From assembly GCF_019175285.1 (NCBI RefSeq), contig NC_056528.1, positions 46,566,587 to 46,630,586 of the forward strand: a stretch of DNA of 64,000 nucleotides. The letters are read 5' to 3'. The stretch comes from Sceloporus undulatus. Taxonomy: Eukaryota; Chordata; Lepidosauria; Squamata; Phrynosomatidae. Positions within the stretch are counted from its first letter, which is position 1. Each line of letters opens with the position of its first letter. The notes below the pieces were generated by a model, which did not search any database, had not been told where the DNA came from, and saw nothing but the letters and a program-made list of their open reading frames with translations. Shown here piece by piece: positions 61,301-64,000 of this stretch. Made by a program: the position numbers and the translations under genes.

Positions 61301-61853
61301 GTGGAGCAAACTAAATGTCCATTTGTAGACTATGCTGTTTATTAATTAATTTGAGAATTAAATTTATTCAGAACTTAGTTTATCGTTCATATGTATATTC
61401 CTGCATGGCGGCCCTTGTGGTCTCTTCCAACCTTGATTCCGCAGCTTTAAGGCAACTTTCTATGTAGCTGTTAAAGTTTCTTTAATTTGTAGCTATTAAA
61501 ATTTTAAATTGTGCATGCTTCCATTACCTTTTCAGGTATATAAGGGACCAGAGACTTCATTCCGCTTCACCAACATGCAGACAAACTGTGAATATCGATT
61601 CAGGGTGTGTGCTGGGCGCCAGTATCAGGACTCTACTGGATTGCAAGAACTGTATGGACCGTATAGTCCTAGCACAGCGTTTTCATCTCAGAAACAGGAG
61701 CTCATTTCGCAGTGCTCAGACACAGGTCCCGACCTTACGAAAAGTAGGAGGAAGCCGCTGAGCGACGAACAGTTTGCGTTCCTGCTTCTCATCATCTTTG
61801 CGACCGTTGCCATCCTGTTTGCCGTTATCATCCAGTACTTCGTGATCAAGTAA
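30799..61853 (+). CDS. FNDC3C1: FNDC3-family fibronectin type III protein, full coding span (25 coding exons, 1201 aa)
   Basis: Joining the 25 exons listed below gives 3606 nt with no internal stop: 1201 aa, close to the roughly 1200 aa of FNDC3A and FNDC3B. Residues 1-280 are a Pro/His/Ser-rich N-terminal region carrying the family signatures VILVQVNPGETFTIR and VPMMSPNGSVPP. Nine FN3 domains follow, at about 281-374, 378-470, 472-566, 567-664, 665-760, 762-853, 855-951, 953-1047 and 1049-1147. A hydrophobic segment at about 1176-1197 ends IIQYFVIK, a tail anchor that should leave the FN3 repeats in the cytosol. In mammals, FNDC3A is needed for spermatid-Sertoli adhesion and FNDC3B affects adipocyte differentiation; the molecular activity is unclear. 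The N-terminus resembles FNDC3B and the C-terminus FNDC3A. A reptile orthologue of either should be much closer, so I infer the third paralogue (Fndc3c1 in mouse). The family call is very secure; the paralogue symbol is moderately secure. Confidence 0.9.
30945..31095 (-). mobile_element. LINE 3' tail
   Basis: TTTTATTTATGTACCGTGTA, GGCCCTAGCATTGGGCTTAC and GGCAGGATGCACAAAGGAAG resemble the tail family at 25612. Confidence 0.5.
31260..31313 (+). mobile_element. CR1/L2-type LINE 3' tail before gap
   Basis: GTGAGCTGCCTGTAGTTGG, then GGCAGGATATAAATAAAAC and ATT repeats. Confidence 0.5.
31314..31323. other. Assembly gap (10 N)
   Basis: Ten N within an ATT microsatellite. Confidence 0.98.
31324..31374. 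repeat. (ATT)n microsatellite
   Basis: About 17 ATT units after the gap. Confidence 0.95.
31420..34530. other. Intron 2, nothing recognised
   Basis: No named repeat. A C/G-richer patch at 32450-32690 (CCAGCCACCCGCCACCCACC) stands out from the AT-rich surroundings without an identity. Confidence 0.4.
34896..35010 (+). mobile_element. Tigger-type fragment, MER2-like 5' end
   Basis: TACAGGTTGAGCATCCCTTA, CCAAAGTGTTTGGGACCAAA and GCATATATTTGCATAATGAG match the terminal region of mammalian MER2 as I remember it. Confidence 0.7.
35030..35112 (-). mobile_element. BovB-tailed SINE tail fragment
   Basis: GTGTGCCTTCATATCATTCC, then GGGGTTTTCTTGGCAAG. Confidence 0.6.
35576..35703. mobile_element. hAT-type MITE, 128 bp
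   Basis: CAATGGTTCCCAAACTTTGG and CCAAAGTTTGGGAATCACTG are inverted ends. The 8-bp flanks CTCTAGAT and ATCTATAT agree at 6 of 8. Third copy of the family at 18704 and 23172. Confidence 0.85.
35870..35960 (+). mobile_element. CR1/L2-type LINE 3' tail
   Basis: GTGAGCTGCCTTGAGTCCCT, then AGACGGCACACAAATGAAAT. Confidence 0.55.
36820..36965 (-). mobile_element. tRNA-derived SINE fragment (second type)
   Basis: GACTGAATCTGGGACCTTTT, GCATGCTAGCCATGAGCCCT and the preceding CAGCCCTATCTGAAG read in complement as a tRNA-like head (a degraded B box, GGTCCCAGATTCAGTCC). It differs from the main SINE family. Confidence 0.6.
37978..38198 (+). mobile_element. tRNA-derived SINE (GGAGCCCTGGTGGCGCAG type)
   Basis: GGAGCCCTGGTGGCGCAGTG, B box GGTTCGATCC, core TACCCAGCTTGTAGGGGGCA and a GAGAGTGCTAGTTTGCTGG end with TTGCTATTGC. 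It resembles the MIR-like SINE common in squamates, and the tail differs from BovB. Confidence 0.8.
38658..38733 (+). CDS. FNDC3C1: Exon 3 (residues 38-62)
   Basis: The acceptor TTTTTAG and donor G|GTAAAC bound 76 nt encoding VILVQVNPGETFTIRTEDG and the next six residues. This is nearly identical to the same block in FNDC3A and FNDC3B and is the strongest family signature in the N-terminal region. Phase 0 in, phase 1 out. Confidence 0.97.
38905..38998 (+). mobile_element. CR1/L2-type LINE 3' tail
   Basis: GTAATCTGCCTTGAGTCC, then GGGGAAAGGTGAGTATAAAT and AAAGAAGG. Confidence 0.5.
40045..40101. repeat. Perfect 25-bp inverted repeat with 7-nt loop
   Basis: GTGTTCTGGAATAGTTTATT... and its exact complement ending ...AACTATTCCAGAACAC flank CATTACA. 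The flanking GGCCACATTGCCCAAAAACC belongs to the TTTGTGGG interspersed family, so this looks like two inverted ends brought together. Confidence 0.9.
40647..40723 (+). CDS. FNDC3C1: Exon 4 (residues 63-88)
   Basis: The acceptor CCTTTCAG and donor CAG|GTAATT bound 77 nt encoding GPAHVPMMSPNGSVPP and onward to GYVSQ, conserved across the family. Phase 1 in, phase 0 out. Confidence 0.97.
40724..41188 (+). other. FNDC3C1: Intron 4
   Basis: 465 bp, no repeat recognised. Confidence 0.7.
41189..41423 (+). CDS. FNDC3C1: Exon 5, Pro/His-rich region (residues 89-166)
   Basis: It begins VVEENGVRKVIVLPHS, matching the VIED-GVRRVVV block of the paralogues, then becomes a low-complexity His/Pro stretch (for example HPPPPHVPHYMHPHP) that is probably disordered. 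The donor is CAAG|GTAAGG. A second in-frame donor of equal quality lies 93 nt downstream (see findings). Phase 0 in, phase 1 out. Confidence 0.96.
41424..42128 (+). other. FNDC3C1: Intron 5 with in-frame alternative donor
   Basis: The reading frame of exon 5 stays open to 41797. A second CAAG|GTAAGA donor follows 41516. No repeats recognised. Confidence 0.7.
42129..42413 (+). CDS. FNDC3C1: Exon 6, basic Ser-rich linker (residues 167-261)
   Basis: The acceptor CCTTTAG and donor G|GTATGT bound 285 nt. The segment contains KKRLKDRQ and NKMNSPPSSPHK, which match KKLKDRQ and the SPPSS block of FNDC3A/B, followed by a Gly/Lys-rich unstructured stretch. Phase 1 in and out. Confidence 0.96.
42414..44503 (+). 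other. FNDC3C1: Intron 6
   Basis: 2.1 kb of unassigned sequence with no clear repeat, unusually clean compared with introns 1-3. Confidence 0.6.
44504..44559 (+). CDS. FNDC3C1: Exon 7, short acidic linker (residues 262-280)
   Basis: The acceptor TTTTTCCAG and donor ACA|GTAAGT bound 56 nt encoding ESDTESRKSEELLSFSKPT. It is the acidic segment just before FN3-1, equivalent to the region of FNDC3A ending LLSNIVKPV. Phase 1 in, phase 0 out. Confidence 0.94.
44560..46502 (+). other. FNDC3C1: Intron 7
   Basis: Most of the intron is an L2-type LINE relic (45100-46400), ending about 100 bp before the exon 8 acceptor. Confidence 0.7.
45100..46400 (+). mobile_element. L2-clade LINE, RT fingers/palm to 3' end
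   Basis: With several frame changes, the plus strand shows KGSILSCIFFNIFMKLLREI, the catalytic motif HQYADD (near 45428-45445), then LELWLDAVMNWMRANKLKLN and PDQTKAL, the classic L2/CR1-group reverse transcriptase order. The C-terminal LKELQ / LEMTFKVAWNAS block follows, then an AT-rich tail near 46270-46390. It is a dead, 5'-truncated element in the same orientation as the gene. Confidence 0.8.
46503..46657 (+). CDS. FNDC3C1: Exon 8, FN3-1 first part (residues 281-331)
   Basis: It begins VSAIQARSAVVSWSPP, the first FN3 beta strands with the core Trp, and runs to KFKSVY. The acceptor CACTCCAAG is relatively weak; the donor AC|GTAAGT is strong. Phase 0 in, phase 2 out. Confidence 0.96.
46658..46992 (+). 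other. FNDC3C1: Intron 8
   Basis: 335 bp, nothing recognised. Confidence 0.7.
46993..47052 (+). CDS. FNDC3C1: Exon 9, FN3-1 middle (residues 332-351)
   Basis: A 60-nt exon bounded by TTTTTGCAG and AG|GTAATT encodes TGEETTFTLPDLRPATDYHV, with the FN3 L-P-T-Y pattern. Phase 2 in and out. Confidence 0.96.
47053..47792 (+). other. FNDC3C1: Intron 9
   Basis: 740 bp, nothing recognised. Confidence 0.7.
47793..47931 (+). CDS. FNDC3C1: Exon 10, FN3-1 end and FN3-2 start (residues 352-398)
   Basis: The exon finishes FN3-1 (SELASFTTESCEPDPP) and starts FN3-2 up to SLNLQWK. The acceptor is CATGCAG and the donor AAG|GTAACT. Phase 2 in, phase 0 out. Confidence 0.96.
47932..48577 (+). other. FNDC3C1: Intron 10
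   Basis: 646 bp, nothing recognised. Confidence 0.7.
48578..48631 (+). CDS. FNDC3C1: Exon 11, FN3-2 (residues 399-416)
   Basis: A 54-nt exon encodes SSNDNGSKVTNYLLEWDE, almost identical to the DNGSKITNYLLEWDE block of FNDC3B. Its length is a multiple of three and both ends are phase 0, so skipping would stay in frame. Confidence 0.96.
48909..49090 (-). mobile_element. CR1/L2-type LINE 3' tail with ATC microsatellite
   Basis: (ATC)n, ATTTCCTACCTCTCCCTGTG, ATTGAGATGGGATTACAACA and repeated AATAAAACAGTAAAACC: the complement of a LINE 3' end. Confidence 0.5.
49552..49775. repeat. Interspersed repeat (TTAGTCTG family)
   Basis: Starts GATAACCATGTTAGTCTG, the complement of the CAGACTAACA ends at 4060 and 9168, with AAGTAGCACCTTTTAAACTG and later TTAGTCTCAAAGGGCAA. 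Confidence 0.5.
49827..49948 (+). CDS. FNDC3C1: Exon 12, FN3-2 end (residues 417-456)
   Basis: It encodes GKNRAFKECYYG through FRLAAKNDIGM. The acceptor ACTTTTAAAG is purine-poor only distally and so a little weak; the donor AG|GTAAAA is good. Phase 0 in, phase 2 out. Confidence 0.96.
50047..50221 (+). CDS. FNDC3C1: Exon 13, FN3-2/FN3-3 junction (residues 457-515)
   Basis: The intron before this exon is only 98 bp. The exon encodes SGFSETLVCYT, a proline hinge, then FN3-3 with VTWLSLKWSPP and SLTYILEMEEEGS. The donor is TCG|GTAAGG. Phase 2 in, phase 0 out. Confidence 0.96.
50222..51074 (+). other. FNDC3C1: Intron 13
   Basis: Holds a young mariner/Tigger-type MITE at 50701-50962. The remainder is unassigned. 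Confidence 0.7.
50701..50962. mobile_element. Young CpG-rich mariner/Tigger-type MITE, 262 bp, TA TSD
   Basis: CAGTGGTGCCTCGGGTTACG and TATCCCGGGGTACCACTG are inverted ends. TA lies at 50699-50700 and 50963-50964. The interior is CpG-rich (GCGGCTAGCGGCTGGAAAGC is itself palindromic). Same family as 29225-29478. Confidence 0.88.
51075..51161 (+). CDS. FNDC3C1: Exon 14, FN3-3 (residues 516-544)
   Basis: 87 nt encode DYGFQAGYNGDELSCTLKDL then RRSTSYKFR, matching the paralogues' GED-L-CTVKNLRRST block. Both ends are phase 0. Confidence 0.96.
51408..51546 (+). CDS. FNDC3C1: Exon 15, FN3-3 end and FN3-4 start (residues 545-590)
   Basis: It encodes LFAHNTEGKSGPSEVVEYST, then the hinge SPDKPGAPSKPSVKG and KIHSHNVKVTW, very close to FNDC3A. 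The donor is G|GTAAGC. Phase 0 in, phase 1 out. Confidence 0.97.
51547..52279 (+). other. FNDC3C1: Intron 15
   Basis: Holds a MER2-like Tigger fragment (51909-52065). Nothing else is named. Confidence 0.7.
51909..52065 (-). mobile_element. Tigger-type fragment, MER2-like
   Basis: In complement: CAGGCTGAGTCTCCCTTGTC, CAAAATGCTTGTGACCAGGA, TCAGATTTTGGAATATTTTG and GAAACATAAATTTCATGTTTAGAC in reverse. This spans the same MER2 end as 34896 plus more of the interior. Confidence 0.72.
52280..52348 (+). CDS. FNDC3C1: Exon 16, FN3-4 (residues 591-613)
   Basis: 69 nt between TTTTTTTAG and G|GTAAGT encode DPPKDNGGSEISMYVLEMSE and ASA; the DPPKDNGG block is invariant in the family. Phase 1 at both ends, so skipping would stay in frame. 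Confidence 0.96.
52349..52996 (+). other. FNDC3C1: Intron 16
   Basis: 648 bp. The stretch 52365-52475 (TTTTAGTAGGCTTGATCTAA, TCTGGATCCAGCCCAAT) looks like an old amniote repeat that I cannot name. Confidence 0.6.
52997..53115 (+). CDS. FNDC3C1: Exon 17, FN3-4 end (residues 614-653)
   Basis: It encodes GNKWETVYSGPTREHVC through YRLRVYCIGSGGQSQ. The acceptor is CTCTTAG and the donor CAG|GTGAGC. Phase 1 in, phase 0 out. Confidence 0.97.
53116..53769 (+). other. FNDC3C1: Intron 17
   Basis: 654 bp, nothing recognised. Confidence 0.7.
53770..53875 (+). CDS. FNDC3C1: Exon 18, FN3-4/FN3-5 junction (residues 654-688)
   Basis: It encodes ASDVLIVQTAAVPPGPC, then KAKPKEVSLQW of FN3-5. The acceptor is TTTCCTAG and the donor G|GTAAGA. 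Phase 0 in, phase 1 out. Confidence 0.96.
53876..54774 (+). other. FNDC3C1: Intron 18
   Basis: Contains an interspersed repeat at 54515-54650. The rest is unassigned. Confidence 0.7.
54515..54650 (+). repeat. Interspersed repeat (TTTGTGGGTTTTTTGGGC family), best copy
   Basis: GAGAAGTCGAAGGCGTTCAT, GGCTGGCATCCATAG, TTTTGTGGGTTTTTTGGGCT, GAGAAGAGTTTCTTCCTGAC and TTTTGCCAGCATCTGTGGCT. Common in squamate DNA; superfamily not determined. Confidence 0.6.
54775..54950 (+). CDS. FNDC3C1: Exon 19, FN3-5 (residues 689-747)
   Basis: It encodes DPPSTDGGSEVTEYIVEI through LLPGRTYCFWIRAANKVG. The donor GGG|GTATCT is the weakest canonical GT donor in the gene. Phase 1 in, phase 0 out. Confidence 0.95.
54951..55740 (+). 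other. FNDC3C1: Intron 19
   Basis: 790 bp, nothing recognised. Confidence 0.7.
55741..55854 (+). CDS. FNDC3C1: Exon 20, FN3-5/FN3-6 junction (residues 748-785)
   Basis: 114 nt encode LGPYSEKAEISTAPGPPDPC, then a Cys-containing start of FN3-6 ending VVASWE. Both ends are phase 0 and the length is a multiple of three. Confidence 0.96.
56130..56347. mobile_element. Palindromic MITE
   Basis: AATCTGCACTGCAGAAATAA...TTTTTAACTGCCGTGGC and GCCAGTTAAGGCAGTGTCAA...GTTATTTAGG. Same family as 19441. Confidence 0.7.
56388..56510. mobile_element. Palindromic MITE, copy 4 (right half only)
   Basis: Reads CTTAGGACTGGATCGTGGCT, CATGCATCATTTAAACAGC, CGAAGCAGCTTTATTTTGGC and ends CTGTCTGTATGGGGCC. The left arm is missing. 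Confidence 0.75.
57128..57277 (+). CDS. FNDC3C1: Exon 21, FN3-6 (residues 786-835)
   Basis: 150 nt encode IPACNGADVSEYRLEWGQVE through PATTYYCRVQ, very close to FNDC3A (DVTEYRLEWG-VEGSM, SPATTYYCRVQ). Both ends are phase 0. Confidence 0.97.
57278..57981 (+). other. FNDC3C1: Intron 21
   Basis: 704 bp, nothing recognised. Confidence 0.7.
57982..58262 (+). CDS. FNDC3C1: Exon 22, FN3-6 end and most of FN3-7 (residues 836-928)
   Basis: It encodes AVNITGAGLFGEIGMITTP, then FN3-7 with LALHWEEPCCHGAEVLGYN and NLQPDTLY. The exon ends TAC-AG and is followed by GCGAGT: a second GC donor. No GT nearby keeps the frame that the next exon (G-ATC-CGA) needs. Phase 0 in, phase 2 out. Confidence 0.95.
58263..59415 (+). 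other. FNDC3C1: Intron 22 (GC-AG)
   Basis: Donor CAG|GCGAGT, acceptor TTCCTTTTAG. About 59245-59345 resembles the TTAGTCTG interspersed family (GAGTCTGTCTGAGGTGCTAC). The rest is unassigned. Confidence 0.8.
59416..59628 (+). CDS. FNDC3C1: Exon 23, FN3-7 end and FN3-8 start (residues 929-999)
   Basis: It encodes RIRIQAFNSLGAGPFSPSIK, the hinge AKTKPLPPDPP, then LKLKWGEGPSRA and LQMEDRFG, all conserved family blocks. The donor is AG|GTGAGG. Phase 2 in and out. Confidence 0.97.
59629..60279 (+). other. FNDC3C1: Intron 23
   Basis: 651 bp, nothing recognised. Confidence 0.7.
60280..60446 (+). CDS. FNDC3C1: Exon 24, FN3-8 end (residues 1000-1055)
   Basis: It encodes RFITVYSGPCHTYKMQRLSE, then IQACNDAGEGEFSEVYAFST and TKSPPPALK. 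The acceptor is CCTACCAG and the donor G|GTGAGG. Phase 2 in, phase 1 out. Confidence 0.97.
60447..60995 (+). other. FNDC3C1: Intron 24
   Basis: 549 bp, nothing recognised. Confidence 0.7.
60996..61117 (+). CDS. FNDC3C1: Exon 25, FN3-9 start (residues 1056-1096)
   Basis: It encodes APKVHQLGDNICEVAWEPLQ, then PMKGDAIVYILQLASG. The acceptor is TTTTTCCAG and the donor CAG|GTAATT. Phase 1 in, phase 0 out. Confidence 0.97.
61118..61535 (+). other. FNDC3C1: Intron 25
   Basis: 418 bp. Near 61403-61440 a short CR1 3'-end scrap (GGCGGCCCTTGTGGTCTCTT, then CCAACC) is visible. Confidence 0.65.
61536..61853 (+). CDS. FNDC3C1: Exon 26, terminal coding part: FN3-9 end and tail anchor (residues 1097-1201)
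   Basis: It finishes FN3-9 (CEYRFRVCAGRQYQD, GPYSPSTAF), then a polar linker, LSDEQFA, and a hydrophobic segment ending FAVIIQYFVIK with stop TAA at 61851. Both paralogues end with the same short tail-anchor layout and no luminal tail. Confidence 0.97.
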   Translation, partial: VYKGPETSFRFTNMQTNCEYRFRVCAGRQYQDSTGLQELYGPYSPSTAFSSQKQELISQCSDTGPDLTKSRRKPLSDEQFAFLLLIIFATVAILFAVIIQYFVIK

Positions 61854-64000
61854 GCGAGCGAGCGTTGAGAATTGACATCATTACTCAGCTTATTATTTTT
61901 TTCATACGGAAGTTATGCCTTGGGTATTTATGTAAATTCCAATTAAAATGCTAGCTGGGAATGATTGTATAAGACACACATTTCCATTTTTGCTGCTGAC
62001 TAACAGCAAAGGCTGGGTAGGTAGAACCCCTCTCCCCAAAAACTCACCCTATCTCCAAGGGGGCCAGGGATAAAGGGGTTGGGGAGCAATGAAGAGAAGA
62101 AAATCCCTATTATAGCACAGTTGTGCATCTTCTAATCAGGGTTTGCTGTTTAAAACAGCTAAAACAAAAAAAACAAAAAGCTGCCTTAACACGCACTTGT
62201 GATTCTCAGAGAGCTTGACTTTTAATACTCATGGCAAGACCTTTATACTCAAGTAGAGCAAAGCCAAGGAAGGGGGGCAGGGGAAGACCAGCTGCTTCAA
62301 CCTAAATCTCAGCCTGTATGAGATATAGCAGCAGAGATGCTTAAGCGTAGATCAGTACTGTATTACAGGACATTGCTAAAGCATACCACATCCGATAATA
62401 TATTGTAGGCAAGAAAAACGAAACCAAAATGTTAATCAACTTCTTACTTTAGTGCTAGTGCTATTTTCATTTTATTTCCAGTTGCTTTTAAGCGTTGGGA
62501 TCGTTCCAGTAGTTAACTATCACTTTTAAGAGATGAGGGTGGCAGGTGGTGCTGATGGTCTTTTAGAAAGTATGCGGGGCGCCCAGTTTGTCTACGGACC
62601 GAGGGACTTGCGTTGGTATGAGATGGCAAAACGCGCCCCCCCCCCCTTCTTCTATACTGTACATTTCTGAATGAAATGCTTTCCGTTGTTGGAAAACAAC
62701 CGTTGGCCCGACCCAGAGTTCACTCTCAGTGCCTGAGAGACCAGTAACACCCTGTGCTTCTGACTCCAACCGTTGCCGCCGCTGCTGCCGCCGCGTTTGC
62801 TTCAGAAGAAAAGCACAGAATTTTTTTTGTCTTTTAACGAGAACAAAAAGTGCATTTATGATAAATGTTTCACTATTTGGCTCAAACTGAGCAAATGTTT
62901 TTTGTACTATTCTTAACGTGAAATTTAAAGATGATGATGATAATAATAATAATGATAAGATTCAAGCTGTGGTTTGGTTTTGGGTTCTCCCCTCCCCGTC
63001 TTCGGGACGCCCTCCTAACGTAATCCAGCTGATCAAGTCACACGTGGAAATGATTTTTCTTTTCTTCTTCTAGAGGGTTATACATACGTTTTGAAGGAAT
63101 TGCTGCCTCTCCTGCAGCAGTTTCATATTCCATTCTTTTGTGGTTGAAGTCCTCCTCCCCCCCGTTTTGTGAGAAATACTTCAGTGACAGGTCTGGCTTC
63201 GGGTGGAATAGTGTTTTTGTTTCGTTTTTTCCTTTGTTTCCGGGGGGGTGAATATCATGCACTACATAGGACTGTTCTTTGTCAAGCCTCTGCAGCAGGT
63301 ACCTGTGAAGTAAAAGTAATTAAATGTCGTCTTTACATTGTGCTCTTTTTGGAAGCTGGAAACAACCCATTTTGTTTCAGAGGAAGAAGCTCCCGTTCAA
63401 AGGCCCGCGCGTTTTGTTACGTTTTGCATACCGACAGGGACTAAACAGCTATCCTTTACGAAACACCAGAACGCTTGCACTCATGAGACAGTGGATGTAA
63501 TGTGTAAACTCATCATTTTAGCTCGAGACTTGTCTGTTTCAGACAACCGGACATCATAAAAGTGTCCCTCAACCAGCTGTTAGTTCATAATGATAGCTTA
63601 TGGTTTGTGGCATTGTGTTTGCATTTCACACCTGGGGGAAAAACACACACACACACACACACACACACAAATGATGGTATCATATCACTTACTCTCTTAA
63701 AAAGTAGATTTATGGTGCAATCTGAAATTAACCTTTTTTTTTCTCCTTCAAAAAAAATGTACTCTCCTTTTTGTGATCTATTTATTTTGATTTTTAAAAA
63801 ATTCTGGAAACAAAATGTATGTTTGAATGTACTGTTCTACTTGTAGCAGAACTTTTAAGTTAATCATTTATTGTAATGGAATCCTCTCTTCAAGTGTTGG
63901 AAAAGAGTTTTATACAGATGTTAGTGTCTTAGTTTGCAGGAACGTTTACAACCTTCTCCTTCATTTCCTTTCACACTTCATTTTATACAAATCAGTAGAT
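61854..64000 (+). other. FNDC3C1: 3' UTR, continuing past the window
   Basis: No further coding sequence follows the stop. I found no AATAAA hexamer before 64000; an AGTAAA variant near 63308 is not convincing. The stretch holds a C-run near 62637, a GAT/AAT repeat near 62929-62957, a short GC-rich patch near 62770-62795, a CA microsatellite at about 63643-63668 and U-rich stretches. The UTR probably exceeds 2.1 kb. Confidence 0.7.
63643..63668. repeat. (CA)n microsatellite in 3' UTR
   Basis: About 13 uninterrupted CA units. It should be length-variable. Confidence 0.9.

Noticed and set aside
1-64000. CRISPR arrays, operons, prophage or other prokaryotic systems; endogenous retrovirus or other LTR elements
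   Set aside because: Spliced vertebrate gene structure rules out a bacterial source. No regularly spaced repeat-spacer array, paired LTRs or gag/pol/env-like frames were seen.

Overview
The window is vertebrate nuclear DNA, most likely from a squamate reptile (probably a lizard). It has long introns, a CpG-island promoter, and a repeat mix of tRNA-derived SINEs with a BovB-like 3' tail, a 5S rRNA-derived SINE, BovB/RTE, CR1 and L2 LINE fragments, and many short palindromic DNA-transposon derivatives. Two runs of 10 N (1614-1623, 31314-31323) sit in ATT/AAT microsatellites and are assembly gaps.

One protein-coding gene explains all convincing coding sequence: a fibronectin type III domain-containing protein of the FNDC3 family, on the plus strand. 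A CpG island with a non-coding first exon ends at a donor after 11812. Coding exons run from 30799 to the stop at 61851-61853. I placed 25 coding exons, and all junction phases fit. Together they encode 1201 aa: a Pro/His-rich N-terminal third, nine FN3 domains (about residues 281-1147) and a C-terminal hydrophobic tail anchor (about 1176-1197). The protein is about equally distant from FNDC3A and FNDC3B as I remember them, so I read it as the third paralogue (FNDC3C1-type). The 3' UTR starts at 61854 and appears to run past the window end.

Layout: 1-11554 is upstream DNA full of repeat fossils, ending in an AT-rich tandem array (10566-11340) just before the promoter. 11555-11812 is the promoter and exon 1. 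11813-30769 is the 19-kb intron 1, with a pyrimidine-rich minisatellite, CR1, BovB, SINEs, hAT, mariner and palindromic MITEs. 30770-61853 holds exons 2-26. 61854-64000 is 3' UTR.

No unknown multi-gene system is visible. The points most worth checking are: two GC-AG introns in one gene (introns 2 and 22); an in-frame alternative donor that would lengthen exon 5 by 31 codons; uORFs in exons 1 and 2; Tigger copies that closely resemble the mammalian MER2 family; and several well-delimited MITE families with intact target-site duplications.
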